This document shows positions 1 to 8,811 of a stretch of DNA of 64,000 nucleotides, piece by piece. The stretch lies in NCBI GenBank assembly GCA_964503965.1, contig CAZDCK010000015.1, positions 1 through 64,000 on the forward strand. Direction: 5' to 3'. This stretch comes from Eutrophocola sp964503965. GTDB lineage: Bacteria > Pseudomonadota > Gammaproteobacteria > Pseudomonadales > Pseudohongiellaceae. Under the pieces are notes generated by a model, which made no database searches, was not told the DNA's origin, and worked only from the letters and a program-made list of their open reading frames with translations. Positions within the stretch are counted from its first letter, which is position 1. The number at the start of each line of letters is the position of its first letter. The translations under genes were made by a program, and so were the position numbers.

Positions 1-887
1 TAGGCATACCAGGCACCGGCTTTATCCACGAGATCATGCTGCACACCCAGATCAATGATTTCACCCAGACGTGAGGTCCCCTGACCGTAATAAATCTGGA
101 ATTCAGTCTGCTTGAAGGGAGGTGCTACCTTGTTCTTGACGACCTTAACGCGGGTCTCATTGCCCACCACTTCATCACCTTCCTTGATGGAACCGATTCG
201 ACGGATATCCAGGCGCACTGAGGCATAGAATTTCAGGGCATTACCCCCGGTTGTCGTTTCGGGAGAGCCAAACATCACCCCAATCTTCATGCGGATCTGG
301 TTGATAAATATCACCAGGGTATTGGAAGTCTTGATGTTACCGGTCATTTTTCGCAGGGCCTGTGACATCAGGCGAGCCTGCAAGCCCATGTGTGAATCAC
401 CCATATCTCCCTCGATTTCAGCACGGGGAGTCAGGGCAGCAACAGAGTCGATAACAACCACATCAACAGCACCGGAGCGTACAACCATGTCACAGATTTC
501 AAGGGCTTGTTCGCCGGTATCCGGTTGACTGACCAGCAGGTTATCTACATCCACTCCGAGGGCTTCTGCATAAATCGGGTCGAGAGCATGTTCCGCGTCA
601 ACAAAGGCACAGGTACCCCCCAGTTTCTGGGCCTGGGCTACGACCTGCAGTGCAAGAGTCGTCTTGCCTGATGATTCCGGCCCGTAAATTTCGACCACTC
701 TGCCCCTGGGAAGACCACCAATACCCAGTGCAATATCCAACCCGAGGGAGCCTGTGGAAATAGCCGGGATGGCGATACTTTCAGAATCGCCCAGGCGCAT
801 CATCGAGCCTTTACCGAATTGTCTTTCTATCTGTGCGAGAGCCGCGGAGAGTGCTTTTTCTTTATTGGAATCTTGTTGTTCTGCCAT
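1..887 (-). CDS. recA: Recombinase RecA (partial, C-terminus beyond window)
   Basis: RecA forms ATP-dependent filaments on single-stranded DNA, drives homologous recombination and triggers LexA self-cleavage. About 295 residues are visible from the start; roughly the last 50 lie beyond position 1. The Walker A loop GPESSGKTT is at residues 69-77, followed by a FVDAEHALDP segment and a Walker B-like VVVIDSVAAL stretch, all typical of RecA. The ATG at 887 begins MAEQQDSNKEKAL, a normal RecA N-terminus. An AGGA lies about 14 nt upstream, which is a poor spacing. The gene is divergent from mutS. I could not see a convincing LexA operator in the shared intergenic region. Confidence 0.97.
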   Translation of the reverse strand, partial: MAEQQDSNKEKALSAALAQIERQFGKGSMMRLGDSESIAIPAISTGSLGLDIALGIGGLPRGRVVEIYGPESSGKTTLALQVVAQAQKLGGTCAFVDAEHALDPIYAEALGVDVDNLLVSQPDTGEQALEICDMVVRSGAVDVVVIDSVAALTPRAEIEGDMGDSHMGLQARLMSQALRKMTGNIKTSNTLVIFINQIRMKIGVMFGSPETTTGGNALKFYASVRLDIRRIGSIKEGDEVVGNETRVKVVKNKVAPPFKQTEFQIYYGQGTSRLGEIIDLGVQHDLVDKAGAWYA

Positions 888-1126
888 TGGCGGAGAGCAT
901 CCTGTTGAGTAAATAGGTGAAATATAAGACTAAATTCTGATGTCAAAAAAGGGCGCGATTGGTGTCTACCGGACCTTATTTTCATGGTGTTCATTAAAGC
1001 AGATAAAGGGGGCTTATTCAAAAAAGAAATGCCATTTTCATGCGTGAATTCGGCAAAGTGTTGGAGCCTGAATTCAAGATCACGTAGAATCAAATTCCTT
1101 CAGAAATCAGGAATTCCGGCAGTCTT
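888..1126. other. recA/mutS divergent intergenic region
   Basis: This 239-nt region should hold promoters for both recA (leftward) and mutS (rightward). On the minus strand a TTGACA lies near 949-954, but the next TATATT is only 14 nt away, so no well-spaced sigma70 promoter can be named. No CTGT-N8-ACAG LexA box was found. An inverted repeat (AATTCCT, 9-nt loop, AGGAATT) at 1093-1115 lies just before the mutS start. Confidence 0.5.
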
Positions 1127-3691
1127 TTGAGCAAGTCATCCTCCCAGCACACCCCCATGATGCAGCAGTACCTGAAGGTAAAAGCTGACCATCCTGACGA
1201 GCTGCTCTTTTACCGTATGGGTGATTTTTATGAACTCTTCTACAAGGATGCTGAAGAAGCCTCACGTCTGCTCGATATTACCCTGACTGCAAGGGGTAAA
1301 TCCGGTGGCTCCCCGATACCAATGTGCGGCATTCCCTATCATGCCGCTGACCGTTACCTGGCCCGGCTTGTCGAAGCCGGAGTTTCGGTAGCCATCTGTG
1401 AGCAGATAGGCGATCCAGCGACCAGCAAGGGGCCCGTGGAGCGCAAAGTTGTCCGCCTGATCACGCCCGGAACGCTCAGTGACGAGGCCCTGCTCAAGGA
1501 AACACGGGATACGCTGCTGACAGCCATTTTTTCTCAGGACGGACAATACGGGATTGCAACCCTGGACATCAGCTCAGGGCGCTTTTTTATCTTGCAGGTC
1601 AGTGATGACACGGCCCTATCCAGTGAACTAGGCCGTATCCGCCCGGCAGAAATTCTGGCACCTGAAGCCCTTGTACTCCCGTCAGATATCAGTTCCCATG
1701 GTGGACTGAGGCGGCGTCCAGGGTGGGAGTTTGAACTGGACACGGCAATACGTTTGCTGACAAGGCAGTTCAACACCGATTCCCTGGAGGGGTTTGGCTG
1801 CGCACATCTCGAACAGGCCATACAGGCCGCTGGCTGCCTTCTCAACTATGCCCGGGAAACCCAGCAGACCGACCTTCCCCACATTCAGAGCATCAAGGTG
1901 GAACAGTCCGAGGACAGTCTTGTACTGGACAGCATCAGCCGGCGTAATCTCGAAATCGACCTAAACCTGAGCGGTGGAACGGAAAATACCTTGCTCAGTA
2001 TTCTCTCCAGGTGCGCCACCCCCATGGGAGCACGACTACTTGGTCGCTGGCTGCATCGCCCGGTACGTGACCATGACCAGATACGTCTTCGGCAACAGGC
2101 CGTCACATCATTGCTGGCTGACTATCAATATGAATCAATACATGAAGTCCTGAAGCAGTCCGGAGACATGGAGCGTATTCTCTCCAGAATCGGGCTGCGC
2201 AGTGCCAGACCGCGTGATCTGGACAACCTGCGCCAGGCACTCAGCAGTCTTCCTGAGCTTCAGACAAAGCTTTCCGAAATAGATTCCCCCAGGCTTACAG
2301 TGCTGGCAGAACACATCCATCCCTATCAGGACCTGTCGGAACTGCTGGACAAGGCTATCTGTGAAAATCCGCCCGTGGTTATTCGTGAAGGCGGTGTTAT
2401 TGCTGACGGTTATGATGATGAACTGGATGAACTCAGACAGCTCAGCAGCAATGCCGGTGACTTCCTCACGAACCTGGAATCAGAAGAGAAATCCCGGACT
2501 GGCCTGTCCTCGTTAAAAGTCGGCTATAACCGTGTCCACGGCTACTATATCGAAATCAGCCGGCTACAGTCCGACCAGGCGCCGGCAGACTATATTCGCC
2601 GCCAGACCCTGAAGAATGCCGAGCGCTTTATTACTCCAACCCTGAAGGAATTTGAGGAAAAAGTCCTGTCAGCCCGCTCCAAATCACTGGCGAGGGAAAA
2701 ACACCTCTATGATGCCTTGATCGAAACCATTGCACAGCAACTACCAGCACTCCAGCAAACGGCTTTCAGTCTCTGTGAACTGGACGTGCTGGTCAATTTT
2801 GCCGAGCGTGCCCAGGCCCTGAACCTGAATTGCCCGAATCTATCCGATCAGCCTGGACTGGAGATACGCCAGGGCCGGCATCCTGTGGTAGAACAGGTCA
2901 TGGATGATTCATTTGTGGCCAATGATGCAGCCCTCGGGCCAGACAGTACCATGCTTGTCATTACCGGCCCGAATATGGGGGGTAAATCAACCTACATGCG
3001 ACAAACAGCCTTGATAGTCCTGCTGGCCTATACAGGATGTTTTATCCCTGCCAATTCAGCCCGTATCGGGCCTATTGATCGCATCTTCACGCGGATCGGA
3101 TCTTCTGATGACCTGGCGGGAGGGCGTTCCACGTTCATGGTGGAAATGACTGAAACTGCCAATATACTGCACAATGCCACGGCCTCCAGTCTTGTCTTGA
3201 TGGATGAAATTGGCAGGGGAACCAGTACGTTTGACGGCTTGTCTCTGGCCTGGGCCAGTGCCGTCTATATCGCATCTGAAATCAAGGCCTTCACCCTGTT
3301 TGCCACCCACTATTTTGAATTGACGGCACTTCCTGAGCTGTATCCTGATATCAGGAATGTCCATCTCAATGCGACAGAACACGACAAGGGAATTGTGTTC
3401 CTTCACTCGGTTGAGCCGGGGCCTGCCAACCAGAGTTATGGACTCCAGGTAGCGCAATTGGCCGGTATTCCTGCCCCTGTAATTCGCAAGGCCAGGAAAA
3501 AGCTCGAGCAACTGGAGAATGAGGAGCGTAGCACGCAACAGTCAGTGGGTGCGTCCCATCAGCAGGCTGAACTGTTTATGCCCGATAAAGAGCATCCTGC
3601 ACTTGAGTTTCTGGCGGATATATCACCGGATGACCTCTCTCCTCGACAGGCGCTTGAAATGCTGTATAAGCTCAGGGACATGCTTGGTTGA
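1127..3691 (+). CDS. mutS: DNA mismatch repair protein MutS
   Basis: MutS recognises mismatches and small loops and recruits MutL. At 854 aa it matches the family length (E. coli 853). The mismatch-reading Phe-x-Glu motif is in MGDFYELF (F34, E36), the Walker A loop GPNMGGKST is near residues 613-621, and a Walker B LMDEIGRGTSTFDG follows near 690. A TTG start is chosen because it places SQHTPMMQQYL at the position of the conserved HTPMMQQYL start of other MutS proteins, and an in-frame stop (1085-1087) excludes anything longer. The internal ATG at 1157 would remove that segment and has no ribosome site. A likely Shine-Dalgarno AGGAA (1109-1113) lies in an inverted repeat. fdxA follows, as in Pseudomonas. 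Confidence 0.97.
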   Translation: MSKSSSQHTPMMQQYLKVKADHPDELLFYRMGDFYELFYKDAEEASRLLDITLTARGKSGGSPIPMCGIPYHAADRYLARLVEAGVSVAICEQIGDPATSKGPVERKVVRLITPGTLSDEALLKETRDTLLTAIFSQDGQYGIATLDISSGRFFILQVSDDTALSSELGRIRPAEILAPEALVLPSDISSHGGLRRRPGWEFELDTAIRLLTRQFNTDSLEGFGCAHLEQAIQAAGCLLNYARETQQTDLPHIQSIKVEQSEDSLVLDSISRRNLEIDLNLSGGTENTLLSILSRCATPMGARLLGRWLHRPVRDHDQIRLRQQAVTSLLADYQYESIHEVLKQSGDMERILSRIGLRSARPRDLDNLRQALSSLPELQTKLSEIDSPRLTVLAEHIHPYQDLSELLDKAICENPPVVIREGGVIADGYDDELDELRQLSSNAGDFLTNLESEEKSRTGLSSLKVGYNRVHGYYIEISRLQSDQAPADYIRRQTLKNAERFITPTLKEFEEKVLSARSKSLAREKHLYDALIETIAQQLPALQQTAFSLCELDVLVNFAERAQALNLNCPNLSDQPGLEIRQGRHPVVEQVMDDSFVANDAALGPDSTMLVITGPNMGGKSTYMRQTALIVLLAYTGCFIPANSARIGPIDRIFTRIGSSDDLAGGRSTFMVEMTETANILHNATASSLVLMDEIGRGTSTFDGLSLAWASAVYIASEIKAFTLFATHYFELTALPELYPDIRNVHLNATEHDKGIVFLHSVEPGPANQSYGLQVAQLAGIPAPVIRKARKKLEQLENEERSTQQSVGASHQQAELFMPDKEHPALEFLADISPDDLSPRQALEMLYKLRDMLG

Positions 3692-3718
3692 TCAGGCAAG
3701 TCGCATGAGCTGAGGTGA

Positions 3719-3747
3719 TTGTGCAAATCCCTGCCTGCGGGTAAAAT
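3719..3747 (+). promoter_or_regulatory. Putative sigma70 promoter of fdxA
   Basis: TTGTGC (3719-3724), a 17-nt spacer and TAAAAT (3742-3747) form a good sigma70 match just after mutS. They would give fdxA its own transcript with a leader of about 107 nt. The spacer contains a short CCC...GGG inverted repeat. This rests on sequence match only. Confidence 0.5.
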
Positions 3748-3860
3748 GTCCGCCTTTCGGGTTAAGCAGAACCTGGAACCCCAAGAACAACAAAGCTGTT
3801 TGGCGTCATAACAGATATGACATGAATAAACAGCATAAATAATAAAGTCCGGAGAGAACG

Positions 3861-4187
3861 ATGACCTTTGTAGTTGGCGAAAACTGTATCAAATGCAAGC
3901 ATACGGATTGTGTGGAAGTCTGCCCTGTTGACTGTTTTTATGAAGGTCCGAACATGCTCGTCATCAATCCTGATGAGTGTATTGACTGTGCCCTGTGTGA
4001 ACCTGAATGTCCCGTTGATGCCATTTATGCAGATGACGAGTTGCCTGAGGATCAGCAGGAATTTCTTGAGATCAATGCCGAGCTGAGTGAACAGTGGGAT
4101 AACATCACTGAAATGAAGGAAGCCCTGCCGGATGCTGAAGAGTGGGCTGACAAACCCAACAAACGGGACTTGCTTGAAAGAGAATAG
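3861..4187 (+). CDS. fdxA: 7Fe ferredoxin FdxA ([3Fe-4S][4Fe-4S])
   Basis: A soluble low-potential electron carrier, closely resembling Azotobacter ferredoxin I. The 108-aa protein has nine cysteines in the family positions (Met counted): C9, C17 and C50 for the 3Fe-4S cluster, C21, C40, C43 and C46 for the 4Fe-4S cluster, and free C12 and C25. The acidic C-terminal extension usual for FdxA is present. The ribosome site GGAGAG (3851-3856) precedes the ATG by 4 nt. The gene lies between mutS and the convergent rpoS, as in pseudomonads. No clear terminator was found between fdxA and rpoS; only a T-rich stretch follows the stop. Confidence 0.96.
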   Translation: MTFVVGENCIKCKHTDCVEVCPVDCFYEGPNMLVINPDECIDCALCEPECPVDAIYADDELPEDQQEFLEINAELSEQWDNITEMKEALPDAEEWADKPNKRDLLERE

Positions 4188-4360
4188 CTGTTTTTTTGCT
4201 TCTTCTTACTTTCTTATTTCGGACTACATCGAATCGCAAGATTTTCAGCTTATGTGTGTACAACCTTCATCTGAACTTGAATATTGCTATACACCATAAA
4301 AATGGCATTAAGTCAAAGTAGCATTTATGCCACTCTCTTTCATTTTTAACGCATACTCCT

Positions 4361-5443
4361 TCAGGGCAGATTAATTTCATCAAGATTGAGCCCCTCCCGC
4401 TCAATCATGCGCCTTAATTTGCCCAGTGCTTCTATCTGGATTTGCCTGACACGTTCCCGGGTCAGTCCGACCTGTTTTCCAACACTTTCCAGGGTACTCG
4501 ATTCAAAACCATACAGACCAAACCGGCGAGACAATATCTCTTTTTGCTTCACGGGCAACCTGTCAACCCAATGCTCAATACTCTTCAAAAGATCCTTTTC
4601 CTGAAGCATATAAGCAGGATCAGCTGATTTCTTATCTGCTACAGTATCGAGTAATGTCAGTTCCTTTTCCTTACTGATGCTCCTGTCTGCCGAACTGGTT
4701 CGTGTATTGTGATTCAGCAGTTTCCTGATTTTCTTTTCTGATTTTCTGGCGCGCTCAGCTATTTCCCTAGTTGTAGGGTATCTGTGCAACTCATCTGACA
4801 GTTCTTCTGCTATTTTCAGGCAGGTATTGAGTTCCTTCATAACGTGAATTGGCAGGCGAATTGTCCTGACCTGGTTCATCAGGGCACGATCCACATTCTG
4901 CTTGATCCACCACGTAGCATACGTGGAAAAGCGATAGCCAAGTTCCGGATTGAACTTCTCGACCGCCCGAATCAATCCCAGATTCCCCTCTTCCACCAGA
5001 TCCTGCAGCGACATCCCCCTGTTCTGGTAACGTTTGGCAATTGTCACCACCAAACGGAGATTAGCTTCAATCATCCGGTTTTTGCTGACAACATCTCCCC
5101 TGACCACCTTCCTTGCCAGTTTCAGCTCTTGTTCTGCGGTTAGTAATCGGCGTTTTCCTATGTCATTGAGATACATGGCCATCGAATCCGGGCTGCCTTT
5201 CATCCCCGATGAAGACTTTCTTTCATTGTCATTTCTCTTCAGGGAATCCATTTTAGAAATTGAAGAATCTCTCCAGCTGACATCGCTTTCCGAAGTCGAT
5301 GACAGAGCATCTTGTTCACACAACGGTGAACTGGTCACCTCAGAGTTTGTTTCTTTTACCGGTAATTTCCTTGATGGAGAATGCGTTTTGCCCGGGGCAG
5401 GCAGAAAAAGAGGGAATTGGGGCTGTTTTTTTCTATTTCCCAT
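4361..5443 (-). CDS. rpoS: RNA polymerase sigma factor RpoS
   Basis: The stationary-phase and general-stress sigma factor. Of its 360 residues, region 1.2 begins near residue 86 (MYLNDIGKRRLLT), region 2 spans about 122-195 with the core-binding and -10-recognition segment (RFSTYATWWIKQ), and the region 4 helix-turn-helix ends in GLTRERVRQIQIEALGKLR. It is longer than the usual 330-335 aa because the N-terminal leader before region 1.2 is a Ser/Lys-rich, low-complexity stretch of about 85 residues. AAGGA lies 7 nt before the ATG. The gene follows nlpD on the same strand, the usual arrangement, and also has a candidate promoter of its own in the 127-nt gap. Confidence 0.96.
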   Translation of the reverse strand: MGNRKKQPQFPLFLPAPGKTHSPSRKLPVKETNSEVTSSPLCEQDALSSTSESDVSWRDSSISKMDSLKRNDNERKSSSGMKGSPDSMAMYLNDIGKRRLLTAEQELKLARKVVRGDVVSKNRMIEANLRLVVTIAKRYQNRGMSLQDLVEEGNLGLIRAVEKFNPELGYRFSTYATWWIKQNVDRALMNQVRTIRLPIHVMKELNTCLKIAEELSDELHRYPTTREIAERARKSEKKIRKLLNHNTRTSSADRSISKEKELTLLDTVADKKSADPAYMLQEKDLLKSIEHWVDRLPVKQKEILSRRFGLYGFESSTLESVGKQVGLTRERVRQIQIEALGKLRRMIEREGLNLDEINLP

Positions 5444-5497
5444 ATTTAAATCCTTATAAATATTGAAAGTGAAATAGTGCTGGTTTTTTATTCTTGC

Positions 5498-5521
5498 GGG
5501 TTACCTTTAATCTTGTAACCC
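5498..5521 (-). promoter_or_regulatory. Stem-loop at the 5' end of the predicted rpoS leader
   Basis: GGGTTAC and GTAACCC form a perfect 7-bp stem with a 10-nt loop. The stem begins 1-2 nt from the transcription start predicted by the upstream promoter, so the mRNA would carry a hairpin at its extreme 5' end, about 55 nt before the rpoS start codon. No U-tract follows, so it is not a terminator. A role in transcript stability or translation control is inference. Confidence 0.45.
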
Positions 5522-5529
5522 TTGCTTTC

Positions 5530-5557
5530 AGTATATATCAGGAATATGAACTGTCTA
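5530..5557 (-). promoter_or_regulatory. Putative sigma70 promoter of rpoS
   Basis: On the minus strand TAGACA (5557-5552), a 16-nt spacer and TATACT (5535-5530) lie between the nlpD stop and the rpoS start. The match is 5 of 6 in each box. In E. coli the main rpoS promoter lies inside nlpD; this one would be in the intergenic gap. Confidence 0.45.
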
Positions 5558-5570
5558 GATTATTTGAGGA

Positions 5571-6359
5571 TTAACGCGCCGGCAGGTAACCAAGTGGATC
5601 TACAGGTTTTCCATCAACGCGGATTTCAAAGTGCAGCATCTCCTTGTCGACACCCGTTGAACCGAGTTCGGCAATTTTCTCTCCTTTGCTGACATATTGC
5701 CCCTCCTCCACCAGCAAGGCGCTGTTATGCGCATACGCACTGAGAAAACGGTCGTTGTGTTTGATAATGAGCAGATCCCCATACCGCAACAGGCCACTAC
5801 CGGCATAAACCACCTGCCCTTCTGCTGCAGCAATTACAGCATCACCTTCCTCACCGGCTATATCTATTCCCTTGTTTTCAACACCTGATGCTGAGAAGCG
5901 CCCAATAATTGATCCACTCGCCGGCCAACCCCAACTAACCGGTCCCTGTCGAACAGTCACTGGATTAACCTGCACGGGGGTTGAACCGGAGTCACCCGTT
6001 TTCGGGGTACTTCGGGCCGAAGAAGCGGACGTGGTTCTGGAGGATGCCGAATTTGATACTGACCTTGTTGTCCTCGTTGAGGGTTGAGGAACACTGGCTC
6101 GTGGATCCACATTCAATATCTGTCCGGGCCTGATGATATATGGCTGGGAAAGGTTGTTAACCCTGGCAATATGAGTAAAGTCCAGGTCATAAATCCAGGC
6201 AATGGCGTAGAGAGTTTCCCCTTCATTTACCCGATGAATCCTGTCACTGTCCAGGAAGCGGGGTTCATCAATTTCTGCTACCGGTGACTGATAGGAACTC
6301 CTGCATCCCGTCAAAGCGACTATAAAAAACATGCGAAAAATCAGGCTTCTGGGACTCAT
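5571..6359 (-). CDS. nlpD: Murein hydrolase activator lipoprotein NlpD
   Basis: NlpD is an envelope lipoprotein that activates the amidase AmiC at division. Residues 1-18 form a lipoprotein signal ending in the lipobox LTGC (C19). A LysM peptidoglycan-binding domain follows (about 42-86), then a Ser/Thr-rich linker and a C-terminal LytM/M23 domain of about 120 residues. The first zinc-ligand His of the active M23 motif is replaced by Asn (NKGIDIAG), while AYAH and LHFEIR remain. A degenerate site is expected of an activator rather than an endopeptidase. At 262 aa it is shorter than the 379 aa of E. coli and close to shorter versions in other gammaproteobacteria. It lies directly upstream of rpoS. 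Confidence 0.93.
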   Translation of the reverse strand: MSPRSLIFRMFFIVALTGCRSSYQSPVAEIDEPRFLDSDRIHRVNEGETLYAIAWIYDLDFTHIARVNNLSQPYIIRPGQILNVDPRASVPQPSTRTTRSVSNSASSRTTSASSARSTPKTGDSGSTPVQVNPVTVRQGPVSWGWPASGSIIGRFSASGVENKGIDIAGEEGDAVIAAAEGQVVYAGSGLLRYGDLLIIKHNDRFLSAYAHNSALLVEEGQYVSKGEKIAELGSTGVDKEMLHFEIRVDGKPVDPLGYLPAR

Positions 6360-6371
6360 GGTATTCCAATG

Positions 6372-7328
6372 CTATCCCTGATTGTCTTGCTGATCCGGAT
6401 TTTCATCAGCACTGGCGAAATTTTCCAGTAGCAACACCAGGCCAATCCCCATGACAAACAAACCAACGCACACCCATGGGGAAAAAGCTTCACCCGCCAC
6501 TTCAGTATAGGTTCCGGGCAAAACATGTTCATACCGTGTAAATGCATGATCATTCAATGAGATTTCAAGGGCAACACGCCAGGGCCATAACAGGTATAAC
6601 GATCCGGCAAGCATGCCTACCAGCACGGCCAGTGTTCTCTCATGGTGATGATGAAGCAGCCAGGACAGCAGCCGGGAAAACAGCATCAGGCCAGACAGGC
6701 AGCCCGCTGCAAATACAAGGATCACTTTCCATTGAAAACCCGTCAGTGCTTCCAGCACAGGTCCATAGGCGCCAAGTAATACCAGAATAAAGGCGCCGGA
6801 AATACCGGGTAGAATCATCGCGCAGATGGCAATTGCGCCACAGAAAAAATAGTAAACCACCCCCCCGGAGGATTCGCGCAATGGCAATAAGGCCAGGAAT
6901 AAGGCAAGAAAGGCACCCGCAGCCAAGAGGGCCAGTTTTGACATATCCCACTTCCTGATTAATGCCGACACATAATGAATGGAAGCCGTCACCAGCCCGG
7001 CGAAGAAAGCCAGTAAATACGGTAACTGGTCATTCATCAGGTCCAGAATTATATTGGCGAGCAATAACAGTGCGGTAAGGATACCTGCCCCGAGCGTCAG
7101 CAGAAAATTCCCGTTGATATAACGCCAGGCTTCACGAATACCGTCATTTTTCCAGACCACCAGCATATGTGGGCCAATGGACTGTATGGCGTCCACGAGA
7201 TCCTCATAAATGTTGGTGATAAGGGCCACAGTCCCACCGGAGACGCCCGGTACAGAGTCAGCAGCCCCCATGGCCATGCCCTTGAGAAACAGAAAGAATC
7301 GCTGACGAAGTAAAGACTGATTGTTCAA
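6372..7328 (-). CDS. popT: DUF368 membrane protein, undecaprenyl phosphate translocase (PopT-like)
   Basis: A polytopic inner-membrane protein of the DUF368 family, 318 aa. The diagnostic N-terminal motif is GAADSVPGVSGGTVAL (about residues 21-36), and a second related PGISGAFILVLLG motif lies near 175. Several hydrophobic helices and a soluble-looking acidic C-terminus follow. Family members have been shown to recycle undecaprenyl phosphate across the membrane, which fits the uppS, cdsA and lipid A genes of the same block. The gene starts 12 nt after pcm, and its stop lies 12 nt before the nlpD start codon. The symbol follows the published name for the Vibrio family member; orthology is inferred. 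Confidence 0.85.
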   Translation of the reverse strand: MNNQSLLRQRFFLFLKGMAMGAADSVPGVSGGTVALITNIYEDLVDAIQSIGPHMLVVWKNDGIREAWRYINGNFLLTLGAGILTALLLLANIILDLMNDQLPYLLAFFAGLVTASIHYVSALIRKWDMSKLALLAAGAFLALFLALLPLRESSGGVVYYFFCGAIAICAMILPGISGAFILVLLGAYGPVLEALTGFQWKVILVFAAGCLSGLMLFSRLLSWLLHHHHERTLAVLVGMLAGSLYLLWPWRVALEISLNDHAFTRYEHVLPGTYTEVAGEAFSPWVCVGLFVMGIGLVLLLENFASADENPDQQDNQG

Positions 7329-7340
7329 CAGACTCTCCTG

Positions 7341-7979
7341 TCAGTTTTCCACACCGGAAAGAAATGGCACAAACCTGACCGCCTCAAGGGTTTGATCGGT
7401 AATCCCCTCCTCACCCCTGCGATACACTTTCAGTTCCTGATGATCCTTGTCGCCTACGGGTATCACCAGGACACCACCCACCTTTAGCTGCTCAAGCAGG
7501 GCGCTGGGTACCTGTGATGCAGCACAGGTGGTAATGATACAATCGAAGGGAGCATGTTGCGGCCAGCCCAGGTTTCCATCTCCGCACCTGATACTAATAT
7601 TGCGAATATCGAGATCACGTAGTCTATTGCGTGTACGCTCCAATAGTGGACGGATGCGTTCCACGCTGTAGACATGTTTCACAGACTGGGCAAGGATTGC
7701 GGCCTGGTAACCACACCCGGTACCAATTTCCAGGATCACGGCATCATCGGGTGCCGCATTGAGTATTGTCTCGGTCATGCGAGCCACAATGTAGGGCTGA
7801 CTGATTGTCTGGTTAAAGCCTATAGGCAGGGCAACATCCTCATAGGCCCTGTGTGAAAGGGCCTCGTCAATGAACAGGTGCCGCGGGGTATTGCGAATGG
7901 ATTCAAGTACATCAATGCGCTGAATACCCTGCTCAATGAGTCGGTTAACCAGCCGCTCCCGGGTCCGCCGGGAAGTCAT
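7341..7979 (-). CDS. pcm: Protein-L-isoaspartate O-methyltransferase Pcm
   Basis: Pcm methylates isoaspartyl residues in aged proteins using S-adenosylmethionine, starting their repair. The 212-aa protein carries the family landmarks: LPIGFNQTISQPYIVARMTE near 60-80, the SAM-binding EIGTGCGYQAAILA near 90-103 and a C-terminal VRFVPFLSG. The start at 7979 (MTSRRTRERL) is preferred over a longer frame from 8087 because AGGAAGG lies 7 nt upstream, E. coli Pcm starts in the same place (MVSRR), and the extra 36 codons would overlap surE. It sits 49 nt after surE in the familiar surE-pcm-nlpD-rpoS order, here with the DUF368 gene inserted. Confidence 0.94.
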   Translation of the reverse strand: MTSRRTRERLVNRLIEQGIQRIDVLESIRNTPRHLFIDEALSHRAYEDVALPIGFNQTISQPYIVARMTETILNAAPDDAVILEIGTGCGYQAAILAQSVKHVYSVERIRPLLERTRNRLRDLDIRNISIRCGDGNLGWPQHAPFDCIITTCAASQVPSALLEQLKVGGVLVIPVGDKDHQELKVYRRGEEGITDQTLEAVRFVPFLSGVEN

Positions 7980-8028
7980 ACCAATACCTTCCTGCTTGAT
8001 TGAATTCACCTTTAAAATGTCTCCTGCA

Positions 8029-8811
8029 TTAACCCGGGCCAAAAATACCGGAAAGCTTATCTGTCGCCACGCCATCCAAAGCGTCAAGCACTTCCCTATG
8101 GGTCATATCGGCATGAATTGGCGTCACAGAAACAAAGCCGTTAGCCACGGCATGAAAATCTGTTCCTGGTGTGTTTTCAACGGGGCCACCGGCTTTGCCA
8201 ATCCAGAAAACAGCTTTTCCCCGGGGATTCTCGGTGCGTACCGGACTTTCACTGCGTAACCGGCTACCCAGAGTGGTGAACCTGACACCTGACAGGTCAG
8301 CAGCGGGAATATCCGGGATATTGATGTTCAGGACAGTTCGGGGAGGCAGGACAAGAGATTCTATGAAGTCCAACATGTCAAGGAAGATCCCGGCAGCATT
8401 GGAGAAATCCACTTCGACTTCCTTGGGTTGACTTGTTACAAGGGAAATTGCTATCGGTGTTTTTTCCAGGAAGCGACCTTCCATGGCAGCAGCCACAGTG
8501 CCTGAATAAAGAACATCATCACCCATATTCGCCCCGTAATTGATACCGGAAATAACTCTTTCAGGTTCAGGCCCATATATGCCCGAAGTGCCGAGATGGA
8601 CGCAGTCCGTAGGGGTACCATCGACACCGATGTAGCTATTACTCAGGTGCTCTACCTGTAGAGGCCTGTCCAGGGTCAGGCAATTGCTTACTCCGGATCG
8701 ATCATAGGTCGGTGCGATAACCAGAAGCTCTTCACGTACAGACAGCGCACCAGCAAGGGCCATCAGTCCGGGAGCCCTCACACCATCGTCATTTGATAAC
8801 AGAATAGTCAT
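8029..8811 (-). CDS. surE: 5'/3'-nucleotidase SurE
   Basis: A divalent-metal-dependent nucleoside monophosphate phosphatase of stationary phase. The 260-aa sequence opens with MTILLSNDDG, whose D8 and D9 bind the metal. It also has the APTYDRSGVSNCLTL segment and the ISGINYGANMGDDVLYSGTVAAAMEG segment that complete the active site. Its start codon overlaps the truD stop by 4 nt (ATGA), indicating translational coupling. The C-terminus is slightly longer than in the 253-aa E. coli protein. Confidence 0.96.
   Translation of the reverse strand: MTILLSNDDGVRAPGLMALAGALSVREELLVIAPTYDRSGVSNCLTLDRPLQVEHLSNSYIGVDGTPTDCVHLGTSGIYGPEPERVISGINYGANMGDDVLYSGTVAAAMEGRFLEKTPIAISLVTSQPKEVEVDFSNAAGIFLDMLDFIESLVLPPRTVLNINIPDIPAADLSGVRFTTLGSRLRSESPVRTENPRGKAVFWIGKAGGPVENTPGTDFHAVANGFVSVTPIHADMTHREVLDALDGVATDKLSGIFGPG

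Noticed and set aside
901..918. CTGTTGAGTAAATAGG as a possible LexA box for recA
   Set aside because: Only the left half CTGT fits; the right half TAGG and the centre depart from CTGT-N8-ACAG.
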